Assembly (NCBI RefSeq): GCF_002159765.1
Contig: NZ_NFJH01000011.1
Span: 34,904-98,903 of the forward strand
Direction: 5' to 3'
Source of the DNA: Collinsella sp. An268
Lineage (GTDB): Bacteria > Actinomycetota > Coriobacteriia > Coriobacteriales > Coriobacteriaceae
DNA length: 64,000 bases
How positions within the stretch are numbered: the first letter of the stretch is position 1; every line of letters starts with the position of its first letter. The translations under genes were made by a program, and so were the position numbers. Under the pieces are notes generated by a model. That model searched no databases. It had not been told where the DNA came from and saw nothing but the letters and a program-made list of their open reading frames with translations. This document shows positions 17,105 to 25,599 of the stretch, one piece after another.

Positions 17105-17707
17105 CTACAAGGTATACGGCGAATCGCAGTAGGGGCAGGTCACCCTTGTCCCCTTCCTTCCGCTGAGTGGCGCGTGGCAACTGGGACAAACCGTCGAAAC
17201 CATGGCGGGCTTGTTCGCTTGTTTGCCGGCGCCTTCTCGCACCATTCTCGCACCCGCCCCGACGATGCTGCCGAGCAAATCCTTCGCTCCTCCAACAACA
17301 CCCGCAAGCTCAGGAGGCATCACGCTCTCCGAAGGTACGCCGGAAAGATCACCCAGTGCCACGTTTTTGATGGCCGTTGCAAGACGCTCTGCCTCTAGAC
17401 GATTGTTGTCGGCATTTCGCAAGCGAAGCACTTTGTTACCAAAAACAGCCTGAACCCACCAAACTCCTTTAAGCTTGGTGGTCATGACGGCTGGAGCGCC
17501 CTGCTCGTCGAGCACGCGATCCAAAGGACACTTCATAACCATGGGGACCTTCTTAAACAGGCCCTGCTGAACCTCGTTGACCAAAACGAGATTGCGGCTA
17601 GTCAGCACGATTTCGCTCAGCTGCTTCTCGCGTCCCGCATCATCCAGAATCCAGCGTTCCCCATGTAGGACAACCAGTTCGTCAGGTGCCGGCTCATAGG
17701 CTCCCAT
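17105..17707 (-). CDS. PH-like domain protein with C-terminal zinc ribbon
   Basis: Encodes 200 aa from MGAYEPAPDELVVLHGERW (SD GGGAG). Residues 1-110 show a PH-like beta pattern (EIVLTSRNLVLVNE, KKVPMVMKCPLDRV) ending in a helix. A linker containing GVVGGAKDLLGSIVGAGARM follows, then a zinc ribbon at 173-200 with CPSC and CPYC. Similar proteins stand next to SPFH-SHOCT genes in many Firmicutes and Actinobacteria. First gene of the two-gene operon with the SPFH protein. A palindrome (17774-17791) lies 67 bases upstream. Confidence 0.75.
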   Translation of the reverse strand: MGAYEPAPDELVVLHGERWILDDAGREKQLSEIVLTSRNLVLVNEVQQGLFKKVPMVMKCPLDRVLDEQGAPAVMTTKLKGVWWVQAVFGNKVLRLRNADNNRLEAERLATAIKNVALGDLSGVPSESVMPPELAGVVGGAKDLLGSIVGAGARMVREGAGKQANKPAMVSTVCPSCHAPLSGRKGTRVTCPYCDSPYTL

Positions 17708-17773
17708 CGCATGCTCCCATCAGCGATATCGATAGCACTGTCTTCCTATGCTATTGAGCCTCTGACTCATTTC

Positions 17774-17791
17774 ATCAGTTGCCAACTGAAT
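17774..17791. promoter_or_regulatory. Palindromic operator candidate, copy C
   Basis: ATCAGTTGCCAACTGAAT, the reverse complement of the copy B type with a perfect 13-base core. Its distance to the gene start (67 bases) is almost the same as that of copy A to the DUF6591 gene (65 bases), which argues for a shared regulatory function. Confidence 0.65.
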
Positions 17792-17880
17792 TCAAGCTGA
17801 GGGCGTGCAGATGTCGGCCTCTCCAAACAGCCTGTGACGTCAAACGACAACGGCACGAAGCGGAGCTCGTTATCCGTCTG

Positions 17881-19584
17881 TTACCACGGGTACGCATGGA
17901 CCTCCACGGTCGTGAAGGCAGGCACATCGCTCCCGAGCGACGTCACCTCGAACGGAACGGTTGCGCCCACCGCGGGCTCGGACACAAAGCCAACCTCGCC
18001 CCATACCATCTGTCCCTGTGCATCGCGGCCAATCGCCACGATCGCCACCTGGTTGCCCCCGTATGCCTCGTCCCCGCGCGCAACGAACGTCAGCTCCCCC
18101 GTCACTACCGTTCCTCCCAGCAGGTCCTGCGAGGTCGTCACGCCCGATACGGTATAGGAGCTCGATGCACCCGACCCCTGCTCGACCTCCCAATCACCCG
18201 GACGCGCGATGCTAAACTCAACGCTTGCGGGTGCGGCCCCATTGCCGGCCTGCCCTCCCCAATAGTGCGTCTCACCGGGAAACAGGCTGTTCAGCACCTG
18301 CGTGTCTGAAAAGAGGACGTTGCCGTCGGCATCGCGCCCTGTAATCAGAACGGTGGGAAAGAGCGCCGTCACATCATCGTCCGTGTTGGCGATACCGACC
18401 GCATAGCGCACGAAGCCCCCAGAGCTGACATACCACGAGCTCTCGGTAATCGTGAGGGCCTTCGCCGCCTCCTCCACCAGCTCGCCTGTGGAGGTACCGG
18501 CCCCGACGGTCGTCTGACCGCCTGATGGCGCGCGATTCTGCTGCTGCACGGCACCTTGCTGAGCGTCCCCGCCACGGTCGCCCGCAGGGTCCGCAGCGGC
18601 GAAGAGGCCGCCCGACGCAAACCACGCGCCGCAGGCGATTGCCGCCACAAGCACCAGCGCCGCCACCGCAAGCAGCGGGCGGCGCAATGACCGCCGGGGG
18701 CGAGGGCACGCGAAGTCTGGGGGCACGGTAGGCGACGGTGCGCCGCCGAACGCCGGTGCACCGGAAGCGGCCTGCACTTCGGCCGTCTGCTGCCCCGTGG
18801 CAGCCTGGCTCCCCGCGTCCGCATCGGGCGCTGCCCCGGCAAAAGCTGCGCCGAGGTCTGCCGCCGTCTGATAGCGCGCGCTCGGCTCAAAGGCGCATGC
18901 GCGCTCAATCACCGCGCGCAGGCCCTCGGGCAACCCCGCAATGTGCGCACGAAGCTCCCGGGCAGAGTTGCCCTCGGGCAGCGCCCCGGTTGCCGCGTAC
19001 GCAACCACACGGCCCACGGCATACAGGTCCGCCCGCGCATCCACCATCGTGAACCCATGCTGCTCGGGCGCTGCAAAGCCCCATGTTCCCTGCGGATTCT
19101 TCTGGCTATCGTCCTCAAGCGCCGGCACGCCCGCGCACCCGAAGTCGATAAGATGCGCCCCGTCTTTTGCCAGTACGATGTTGGCGGGCGCGACGTCCCG
19201 GTGCACCGCGCCGTGCGCATGCAGGTCGGCAAGCGCCTCGCACAGATCGTGCGCCAGGGCACGCGCCCGCTCGGGGGCAAGCGCTCCCTCGCGCTCCACG
19301 ACCTCGGCCAAGGTGTCTCCCGGCACATAGTCGCATACCACCACAAACTCATCCGGCAGCTCATAGGTCGTCCGAATCCTCGGCAAACGTGAGCTCTCGC
19401 ATTGAGAGAGCACCGCCCACACCACGCGGTTGGCCCGCTCGCGCGGCAGGCGCTTGCGCACAAAGGGACCCACGTCGCCCAGCGTCACGAGCTCCGTCGT
19501 GCCCGCCGGACCGCACGCCAACCTCCGCTCGACAACGTAGGCGTCGTCGATATTCATGCCGTGCAGCGTTGCATGCTCGTCCAT
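17881..19584 (-). CDS. Transmembrane Ser/Thr protein kinase
   Basis: Encodes 567 aa from MDEHATLHGMNIDDAY. The start is chosen because the frame upstream overlaps the HTH gene; GAGGGG lies about 13 bases away, so the start is not certain. Kinase domain: VRKRL with Lys44, catalytic loop HRDVAPANI at 128-136 (Asp130), DFG at 147-149, GTWGFAAPEQ at 166-175. An acidic Pro-rich linker, a membrane helix at about 303-322 and a beta domain outside (residues 365-567, FxLYD-like, SSWYVSSGGFVRYAVGIANT) follow. It is the last gene of the operon with the HTH protein and the membrane protein. It probably phosphorylates Ser/Thr of partner proteins in response to an outside signal. Confidence 0.88.
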   Translation of the reverse strand: MDEHATLHGMNIDDAYVVERRLACGPAGTTELVTLGDVGPFVRKRLPRERANRVVWAVLSQCESSRLPRIRTTYELPDEFVVVCDYVPGDTLAEVVEREGALAPERARALAHDLCEALADLHAHGAVHRDVAPANIVLAKDGAHLIDFGCAGVPALEDDSQKNPQGTWGFAAPEQHGFTMVDARADLYAVGRVVAYAATGALPEGNSARELRAHIAGLPEGLRAVIERACAFEPSARYQTAADLGAAFAGAAPDADAGSQAATGQQTAEVQAASGAPAFGGAPSPTVPPDFACPRPRRSLRRPLLAVAALVLVAAIACGAWFASGGLFAAADPAGDRGGDAQQGAVQQQNRAPSGGQTTVGAGTSTGELVEEAAKALTITESSWYVSSGGFVRYAVGIANTDDDVTALFPTVLITGRDADGNVLFSDTQVLNSLFPGETHYWGGQAGNGAAPASVEFSIARPGDWEVEQGSGASSSYTVSGVTTSQDLLGGTVVTGELTFVARGDEAYGGNQVAIVAIGRDAQGQMVWGEVGFVSEPAVGATVPFEVTSLGSDVPAFTTVEVHAYPW

Positions 19585-19601
19585 CGCAGATCGCCCGCCC
19601 C

Positions 19602-20060
19602 TCACGCGCGGCCGCCGTCGGCGTCGTCTTTGGGATCGAACAGGGGCCTCTCGCCCAAGCGGTAGAGTTCGTCGTCGCACGCCACGCGCGTCATGTCGTG
19701 TTCGATGCACCAGAGGATGATGGCGTCGCGCCGGCGCTTGGGCCACAGCTCGGAAACCCCGGCGAGCCGCAGCAGGCGCTGGGTCTCGCGCACGTCGCAG
19801 GAGAGCCCCAGCGCGAGCATGATGGCGTTATCGCGCCCCGGCATGCTCTTACCCTTGAAGATGTCGTACACGAACGTGATGTTGACACCCGATCGACGCG
19901 ATAGCTCGGAGCGGTTGATGCCGCGGTCGGCCAACAGCTCGCGCAGGTAATCGGTAAGCGCGCGGTCGATCACGGCGTCGCGCTCGCCCAGATACGCCTC
20001 GGGCGCCTCGGCGGCGAGCAGGCGCTCGAGTAGGTCCTCGGTCAGACGCTCCTGTTTCAT
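19602..20060 (-). CDS. XRE-like helix-turn-helix regulator, kinase partner
   Basis: Encodes 152 aa from MKQERLTEDLLERL (RBS GAGGG). HTH at about 45-75 (INRSELSRRSGVNITFVYDI), then FKGKSMPGRDNAIMLALGL and ELWPKRRRDAIILWCIEHD, ending in CDDELYRLGERPLF. It shares VYDIF.GKS.PGRD.AIMLA and CDDEL.RL with the protein at 15467-15970. Located 6 bases after the membrane-protein gene and 17 bases before the kinase gene, so it is in the middle of the operon. I recall the same HTH-kinase order in other Firmicutes and Coriobacteria. It may be a phosphorylation target of the kinase; this is inference. Confidence 0.85.
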   Translation of the reverse strand: MKQERLTEDLLERLLAAEAPEAYLGERDAVIDRALTDYLRELLADRGINRSELSRRSGVNITFVYDIFKGKSMPGRDNAIMLALGLSCDVRETQRLLRLAGVSELWPKRRRDAIILWCIEHDMTRVACDDELYRLGERPLFDPKDDADGGRA

Positions 20061-20066
20061 ACGCCC

Positions 20067-21071
20067 TCACGCCCTGCCCGCGCGCGTGATGCCCTCGCCC
20101 TGGGAGCGGCGGCGCGGCGGCGTCTTGAGGCTGGTCGCGCGCGCCTTCAGTGCGGCGGCAGGCGCCTCGATGTTGATGCCGAGCAGAAGATTTGCCATCC
20201 ACAGGTAGAAAACCAGCACGAGAACGGGAATGAGGCACGACGTTACGATCATGACCGCAAACTGCTCGATGAGGTTGTTGAGCTGGCCCAAGATCTCGTC
20301 GGACACGCTCGCAAGACCGCTCGCCACCGCGTCGGGAATGCCCTGGAAGAAACCGAGGAGGCTGTCGATGGGGTTCCCCGCGCCCTCTGACTCCCCCTGT
20401 TGCACCTCATTCGCACCGGCCGCGTCTTCGGCCGCCTCAGCCGCCGCCGAGGCCTCGAGCGACGTCTGATACGTTTTGTCGATGGTGTTGGTGACCCACA
20501 CGCTCGTGGGGATCGTGCAGAGCAATACCGCCGCAAGCACCACGAGCTTGAGGGCAAGCTTGGCCATGACGTTGCTGAGCGTCAGACGCCCGTACGTCAT
20601 GACGGCGATGATGCCGAGGACGCACCCCACAGGCACCAACAGCCCAAATGCCGCCGCCCCAAAGATTGTGAGCAGGTATTTCTCCAAAAAGACGATGGCG
20701 AGGATGATGCCGAAGTTACCGGCCAGCTCGATGAGCTTCTCAGCGATGGGCGTGCCCGCATCGCCGGGTATGGCCGAGAGGCCGGCCGATGCCGCCGCAG
20801 ACGCCGCCGTGAGCCCCATAACGTTATCGATCTTGGCGTCGAGCGTCTGCGTTAACCCCACGTATGTATCGGGGTTGGAGAACACCATGCGCAGCGGGAT
20901 GAAGGAGATGAGCGCGACGACGACGAGGACGGCCGCCACGATGCGCCGATGCCGCGCCAAAAGCTCGCCCAGCATAAGCGGGCCGTCGCCCGCAGAAACC
21001 TCGACCGTAACCGCCTCGTAGGTATCCGCGGGCTCCAGCTGCCCCTGAGGACCGTTGCTCACATCCGCCAT
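20067..21071 (-). CDS. Polytopic membrane protein, first gene of the kinase operon
   Basis: Encodes 334 aa from MADVSNGPQGQLEPADTY, preceded by GGGGGAGCT; the frame is open further upstream without an RBS. Residues 1-45 are acidic and cytoplasmic. About five hydrophobic helices are seen (RIVAAVLVVVALISFIPL, IILAIVFLEKYLLTIFGAAA, LLVPVGCVLGIIAVM, LVVLAAVLLCTIPTSVWV and MIVTSCLIPVLVLVFYLWM). Between the last two is a long Glu/Ala-rich extracytoplasmic part (about 215-275). The C-terminus is basic. It is not recognisable as a transporter. Being cotranscribed with the HTH and kinase genes, it may be the kinase's sensor partner or substrate. Confidence 0.75.
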   Translation of the reverse strand: MADVSNGPQGQLEPADTYEAVTVEVSAGDGPLMLGELLARHRRIVAAVLVVVALISFIPLRMVFSNPDTYVGLTQTLDAKIDNVMGLTAASAAASAGLSAIPGDAGTPIAEKLIELAGNFGIILAIVFLEKYLLTIFGAAAFGLLVPVGCVLGIIAVMTYGRLTLSNVMAKLALKLVVLAAVLLCTIPTSVWVTNTIDKTYQTSLEASAAAEAAEDAAGANEVQQGESEGAGNPIDSLLGFFQGIPDAVASGLASVSDEILGQLNNLIEQFAVMIVTSCLIPVLVLVFYLWMANLLLGINIEAPAAALKARATSLKTPPRRRSQGEGITRAGRA

Positions 21072-21606
21072 AGCTCCCCCAATCCCCGCGAGGCGCGCCG
21101 CCCCCGCAGCTTCTTCGTTGGGTCCACTATAGCAGGCAGAAAACCCCTCGCGAACGATGCCTTGCCATGCCCGCGAGTGCTTATCTGCCGTTTGAGGCCC
21201 CTTGAGGGGCGTCGGATGCCAGAAAAGCACTCGTCAGCGAGCCGGGAGCGTGGGAAAACGGACCTGCCGCCCCTTGCCCGCTGGCTGCACTGAACGCCCC
21301 ACGGAGAGGGCAAGAGCCAAACAGGTCGAGCGTTACTACCATCTCTGGCGGAATAGTGAAGTAGCCGGCGCGAGGCGGATAAAGAACCCGCAGGTAGAGC
21401 GTGTACGCATGCACGGGCCTACTCGGAGGCGCCTCCGGAAATTGCAGTAAACCTCGATGTAGCGCCCGCGCACGTGGCAAAAGAGGCTCTATGCGGCCTG
21501 CGCGAGCGCGATCTACCACCACCCCTCGGCGTCACCCCCTATTCGACGTTTCCCAAGGGCGCACGGCCTCCTAGCATGCACAACACGTTCGCCGAAGAGC
21601 CTCGAT
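21072..21606. other. 535-base gap, no gene seen
   Basis: The right part is the downstream region of the DUF4179 gene and the left part the promoter region of the kinase operon. It contains small hairpins only (GCCCCTTGAGGGGC near 21200 and a 12-base palindrome GGAGGCGCCTCC near 21425). None of the short frames has a ribosome binding site or a recognisable product. Confidence 0.5.
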
Positions 21607-22956
21607 TCAGTCCACCCTCTCACCCGCCTCAACCGCATCATTGATAACCACCGCTTCAACCTCATCGGGGTCAACAACACGGTCGGCGAGGGTGAGGTCG
21701 TACGTCACAACGGCTTGGCCGTTGGCATTCCTACCAATGCTTGAGGGCATTGCGCCAACGTATTGGCCGTCATCAATGCCCAGCACCCGGATGCGCTCAC
21801 CATCTCGCATGACTACATCAAGCGATGTGAGCGCAAGCCGCTGAGCCTCCCGATTGATCGACCCGGCATCAGGCTGAACGCCCTGGCCATCGGAGCTCTG
21901 TGCCCCATAGGTGACAAGCGGCGCTGTATCCACCGTATAGCGCACATGTATGCTCACAGGAGACATCTCGAGTGCGGTAACCTGCGCATCATGACCGCCC
22001 ACGGAAACGGTCTGGCCCGCCGTGAACGCGCAAGACCTCTGCGTATAGGCCAACGGAACCTCCAGCTCCCAAGTGCCGTCGGCGATGGTCTCCTCTCCCG
22101 AGGTGTCCCACGTGCACAGACGGGAGAACCGAACGGACGCCACCGGCACCGCACCCCACGCCCCATCAAGCTGCCCCTCGCCAAACACGAGGCGCTGCAC
22201 CACTTGAACGGCGTTGTCAGAGGGGTCGGCGTCGTAGAGCGAGAGACTCGTCTCACGGGGCATCTCCCCGTTCACACGCGCCTCAACCTCAGAGAACGCC
22301 AAGCGCAGCAACGGATATGCGTACCCCTCCCCTCCGACGCTCAGCAGGTACGCATCGCCCGTCCTGCTTTTTACCACCAGTCCCGCCGTATCAAATGCGT
22401 CGCCATCTACCGTGGAAAGCGAGTACACGACAACGCAAGAACGCGCATCTCCCACCACCGCCTCAGCCGCGAGCGTGAGACCGGCATCGGTGCAGGATAC
22501 ACCCGGGACAGCGGCAACACCCTCGGACTGCGCGGTCTCGGCCGATACGGGGCCAAACAGATCGGACAAAGCCGCCCCAAGAGTGCGGAACACGCCTGCC
22601 GCCTGCACCGATGTCACTCCCGCAAGGCACATCAGGAGCAAAACCGTCGCAGCGATACGGTACGGATATGTCCAGGGAGCACCGGCGCGCTGGAGACGTC
22701 CGGTGCGCCTGGGCTGCCAGGGCAGGACAGCGCGCTGGGGCCGCCCGGAGGGCGACGGCGCCAGGCCCGACACCGCTGATGGCTGAGACGCAAAAGGCAC
22801 ACGCACGCTACATTCGGGCATCGTTGGATCCGCACCACCGACCTTCCCCTCATTCTCCAGCGCGGCGACCAATCGCGTGACCATGCGCGCCTTCACCTCA
22901 GGCGCAAGCGCAAAACCGTCGAGAGCCTCCCGATACAGCTCAGAAGTCGAACTCAT
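21607..22956 (-). CDS. DUF4179 membrane protein, probable anti-sigma partner
   Basis: Encodes 449 aa. Residues 1-90 are cytoplasmic with a helical start (SELYREALDGFALAPEVKARM) of the kind that holds sigma factors. One membrane helix lies at about 99-120 (IAATVLLLMCLAGVTSVQAA). DUF4179 follows outside (FRTLGAALSDLFGP), with two beta-rich parts. Its ATG lies inside the end of the sigma-factor gene (17 bases of overlap), so translation is coupled. DUF4179 proteins are the usual partners of this sigma type in Firmicutes and Actinobacteria. It should hold the sigma factor inactive until a signal from outside arrives. Confidence 0.85.
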   Translation of the reverse strand: MSSTSELYREALDGFALAPEVKARMVTRLVAALENEGKVGGADPTMPECSVRVPFASQPSAVSGLAPSPSGRPQRAVLPWQPRRTGRLQRAGAPWTYPYRIAATVLLLMCLAGVTSVQAAGVFRTLGAALSDLFGPVSAETAQSEGVAAVPGVSCTDAGLTLAAEAVVGDARSCVVVYSLSTVDGDAFDTAGLVVKSRTGDAYLLSVGGEGYAYPLLRLAFSEVEARVNGEMPRETSLSLYDADPSDNAVQVVQRLVFGEGQLDGAWGAVPVASVRFSRLCTWDTSGEETIADGTWELEVPLAYTQRSCAFTAGQTVSVGGHDAQVTALEMSPVSIHVRYTVDTAPLVTYGAQSSDGQGVQPDAGSINREAQRLALTSLDVVMRDGERIRVLGIDDGQYVGAMPSSIGRNANGQAVVTYDLTLADRVVDPDEVEAVVINDAVEAGERVD

Positions 22957-23518
22957 CCCCTACAACCCCCTTCAACATGCCGCGCAGCCGCCTGCGACCG
23001 CGCGAGAGCCGTGCCGCGACCGCGGCCTCGGTGCAGCCGAGCGCACGGGCAATGTCACGGACCTCGTACTCTTCGTAATAGCGCAGGTAGATGGCAATGC
23101 GCAGAGATGCCGGCAACCGCATGACCGCATCTAGAACACATGCCATCCGGTCTTGCTCCGCCGCCTCGCTCTGCACGCGCGGCGCGACAAGCTCCGGAGC
23201 ATCCTCCAGCGAGACCGAGCTGCGCAGCCGATTGCGCCGCAGAATGTCCTTGCAGGCGTTCATGGCCACGCGGAGAACCCAGGCGCGCTCGTGTTCCTCG
23301 CTCTCAAAAGGCTCCTGGCGTCGCAGGGCCTTCAAGAGCGTCTCTTGGCAGATGTCCTCCGCATCCTGCGTAGAGTGCAGATAGGTGTAGCTCAGGCGCA
23401 AGATGCAGTCCGCATACCTCTGCACCAACTGCTCGGCCCGAGCCGCCGCGACATGGCCCCTCAAAAGCTGCCGGTCTCTCCCGTCGCCCGAAGTAGACAG
23501 CTCCTCTTCGCCACGCAT
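22940..23518 (-). CDS. ECF-type RNA polymerase sigma factor
   Basis: Encodes 192 aa. Region 2 is at about 30-95 (YADCILRLSYTYLHSTQDAEDICQ is the core, with the DAED motif of region 2.2). Region 4 is at about 130-185 (LPASLRIAIYLRYYEEYEVRD and then the HTH ALGCTEAAVAARLSRGRRRL). There is no region 1 or 3, as in all ECF factors. The gene is immediately followed by the overlapping DUF4179 gene. The ribosome binding site is part of a run of nine G on the coding strand, followed by TGAGACG and the ATG. It should direct transcription of envelope or stress genes, including its own operon. Confidence 0.93.
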   Translation of the reverse strand: MRGEEELSTSGDGRDRQLLRGHVAAARAEQLVQRYADCILRLSYTYLHSTQDAEDICQETLLKALRRQEPFESEEHERAWVLRVAMNACKDILRRNRLRSSVSLEDAPELVAPRVQSEAAEQDRMACVLDAVMRLPASLRIAIYLRYYEEYEVRDIARALGCTEAAVAARLSRGRRRLRGMLKGVVGDEFDF

Positions 23519-23525
23519 CGTCTCA

Positions 23526-23534
23526 CCCCCCCCC
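23526..23534. repeat. Run of nine C (nine G on the sigma gene strand) at the ribosome binding site
   Basis: The homopolymer ends 7 bases before the ATG of the ECF sigma gene and includes its Shine-Dalgarno sequence. Such runs can change length by slippage and so change translation. Confidence 0.8.
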
Positions 23535-23700
23535 TGAGGAGATTGCCTCCCTTTACCTACTACACGAAGAAAGCCCTCGGTTCTGACAGATTATTTCGGC
23601 GTCGGCGCTTGTGCACTTTGCCCGCGCCGCGCACGACGGAAAACCGAGCACCGGAGCGGAAGGCGAAGGTGCGCGACATGGGCTTTGCAGGGAGATGGCA

Positions 23701-23843
23701 CACTCGCGACGGAAAACTGCACGAGAGACGAGGCACCCCGCGCAGCCGCATAACAAACAACGCCCTGACCTACAGCTTCATCATGCAGATCAGGGCGTGT
23801 ACGCGGGCAGGTCCCGTTCTTACTCAGTTTTCCGTCGCGAGTG
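23701..23843. repeat. Perfect 19-base inverted repeats 105 bases apart, between leuB and the sigma gene
   Basis: CACTCGCGACGGAAAACTG at 23701-23719 and its exact complement at 23825-23843. A third partial copy (CGACGGAAAAC) is at 23630. The arms enclose the leuB terminator hairpin. The layout resembles a very small non-autonomous element, or a large cruciform formed around a terminator. The gap 23519-23930 has no gene. Confidence 0.75.
23761..23797 (-). terminator. Rho-independent terminator of the leu operon
   Basis: CGCCCTGA and TCAGGGCG form the stem. On the minus strand it is followed by TTGTTTGTTATG. It is 134 bases after the leuB stop. Confidence 0.75.
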
Positions 23844-23930
23844 GGCCAGAGGGCGCGCGGCACTCGGCAGGCACCCCACGCGCAGGGCGCGCGATCTGCG
23901 CGGCGGCCGCAGCTGCGCCTCCGTAGGACT

Positions 23931-25040
23931 CTACAGGTGCGCCACCACCTGGTCTCCCATAGCTGCCGTGCCGAGCACCCGGTCGGCGGGCGTCGTGGCG
24001 TCGGCGATGTCGCGCGTACGCCAGCCCTCGTCGAGCACCTCGGTCACCGCCCGGCGGATGTCGTCGGCCGCCGCGGCCATGTCGAAGCTGTAGCGCAGCA
24101 TCATCTCCACCGAGAGGATCTGCGCGAGCGGGTTCGCGATGCCCTGCCCCGCGATGTCCGGGGCGCTGCCGTGACTCGGCTCGTAGAGCGCCACGCCATC
24201 ACCCAGGCTCGCCGAGGCGAGCATGCCGAGCGAACCGGTGATCTGCGCCGCCTCGTCGGAGAGGATGTCGCCGAACATGTTCTCGGTCACCACCACGTCA
24301 AAGGTCGCCGGGCGGTTGATGAGCTGCATGGCGGCGTTGTCCACCAGCACGTCCTCGAGCTCCACGTCGGGGTATTCCTCCGCGCCGATGCGGTGGACGA
24401 TCTCGCGCCACATGCGGCTCGTCTCGAGCACGTTGGCCTTGTCGACGCTCGACACCTTGCCGCGGCGCTTGCGCGCCGCCTCGAACGCCTGCCGGGCGAT
24501 CCGCTCGATCTCGTACTCGCGGTACTCGAGCGTGTCATAGGCGCGCTGCCCCGGCGCACCGTCCGCACCGGCGCCGGGCTCGTTGAAGAAGCGCTCGCGG
24601 CGACCGAAGTACAGGCCGCCCGTGAGCTCGCGCACGATCATCATGTCCACGCCGTCGATGACCTCGGGGCGCAGCGTCGAGGCGCCCGCAAGCGCCGCGA
24701 AGATCTGCACGGGGCGCAGGTTGGTGTAGAGGCCGAGCTCCTTGCGGATGCGCAGGAGCCCCTGCTCGGGGCGGGGCGCCGCGGGGTCGGTCGAGTCCCA
24801 TTTGGGCCCGCCGACCGAGGCGAGCAGCACCGCGTCGGCCGCGCGGGCGGCGTCAAGCGTCTCGTCGGGCAGGGGGTCACCGGCAGCATCGATGGCGGCG
24901 CCGCCGATGAGCGCGTCGGCGCAGGCAAACGCGCAGTCGTACTTGTCACCCACTGCGGTGAGCACCTTCTTGCCCTCGGCGATAATCTCGGGGCCGATGC
25001 CGTCTCCCGGCAGGCAGCAGATCTGATAGGTCTTCTTCAC
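23931..25040 (-). CDS. leuB: 3-isopropylmalate dehydrogenase
   Basis: Encodes 369 aa from a GTG at 25040 (GGAG 8 bases upstream); the frame is open further up into leuD without a better start. It oxidises and decarboxylates 3-isopropylmalate to 2-ketoisocaproate with NAD, the third step of leucine synthesis, as a cytoplasmic dimer. Seen: [11 protein letters not shown] at the start, [10 protein letters not shown], the substrate motif [33 protein letters not shown] and the cofactor region [19 protein letters not shown]. It is the last gene of leuACDB, 43 bases after leuD, and is followed by a terminator. Confidence 0.96.
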   Translation of the reverse strand: MKKTYQICCLPGDGIGPEIIAEGKKVLTAVGDKYDCAFACADALIGGAAIDAAGDPLPDETLDAARAADAVLLASVGGPKWDSTDPAAPRPEQGLLRIRKELGLYTNLRPVQIFAALAGASTLRPEVIDGVDMMIVRELTGGLYFGRRERFFNEPGAGADGAPGQRAYDTLEYREYEIERIARQAFEAARKRRGKVSSVDKANVLETSRMWREIVHRIGAEEYPDVELEDVLVDNAAMQLINRPATFDVVVTENMFGDILSDEAAQITGSLGMLASASLGDGVALYEPSHGSAPDIAGQGIANPLAQILSVEMMLRYSFDMAAAADDIRRAVTEVLDEGWRTRDIADATTPADRVLGTAAMGDQVVAHL

Positions 25041-25083
25041 GTTACAGCTCCAATCGATTGACGAGGGGCCGGCGGCAAACGGG

Positions 25084-25599
25084 TTATCGAGCGGCATCTT
25101 GCGCTCCGTCCGCCAGCTTCCTGCGCGTGCGCTCGACCAAGCCGCCCGCCTCGATGATCTCGGCGATAAAGGGCGGGAACGGCTCAGCCGTGAAGGTCGC
25201 ACCGGTATCGAGATTCGAGATGGTGCCGGTCTCGGTATCCACCGCCACGCGTGCGCCGTCGGCGATGGCGTCGACCGCCTCGGGGCACTCGAGGATCGCG
25301 AGGCCGACGTTGATGGCGTTACGGTAGAAGATGCGGGCGAAGCTCTTGGCGATGACGCAGGAGACGCCCGCCGCCTTGAGCGCGACCGGCGCGTGCTCAC
25401 GGCTCGAGCCGCAACCGAAGTTCTCCTCGGCAACGACGATGTCACCCGGCTGCACCCGCGTGGCAAACGTGGGGTCGAGGTCCTCCATCGCGTGCGCCGC
25501 CAAGTGCGCATGGTCGGAGCTGTTGAGGTAGCGCGCCGGGATGATCACGTCGGTATCGACGTCTCGGCCATAGCGAAATACGGTGCCTTCAAAATGCAT
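25084..25599 (-). CDS. leuD: 3-isopropylmalate dehydratase small subunit
   Basis: Encodes 171 aa. The small swivelling domain works with LeuC to convert 2- to 3-isopropylmalate. Diagnostic: [14 protein letters not shown] at the start, then [15 protein letters not shown] and [15 protein letters not shown]. The length matches the short (archaeal/clostridial) type, as does LeuC. About 96 bases separate it from leuC, a gap filled with a tandem repeat (25600-25695), so it may be translated somewhat independently of leuC. Confidence 0.96.
   Translation of the reverse strand: MHFEGTVFRYGRDVDTDVIIPARYLNSSDHAHLAAHAMEDLDPTFATRVQPGDIVVAEENFGCGSSREHAPVALKAAGVSCVIAKSFARIFYRNAINVGLAILECPEAVDAIADGARVAVDTETGTISNLDTGATFTAEPFPPFIAEIIEAGGLVERTRRKLADGAQDAAR

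Noticed and set aside
23519..23930. Short overlapping frames on both strands between the sigma gene and leuB
   Set aside because: They arise from the inverted repeats in this gap, have no RBS and are rich in Arg, Ser and Pro.
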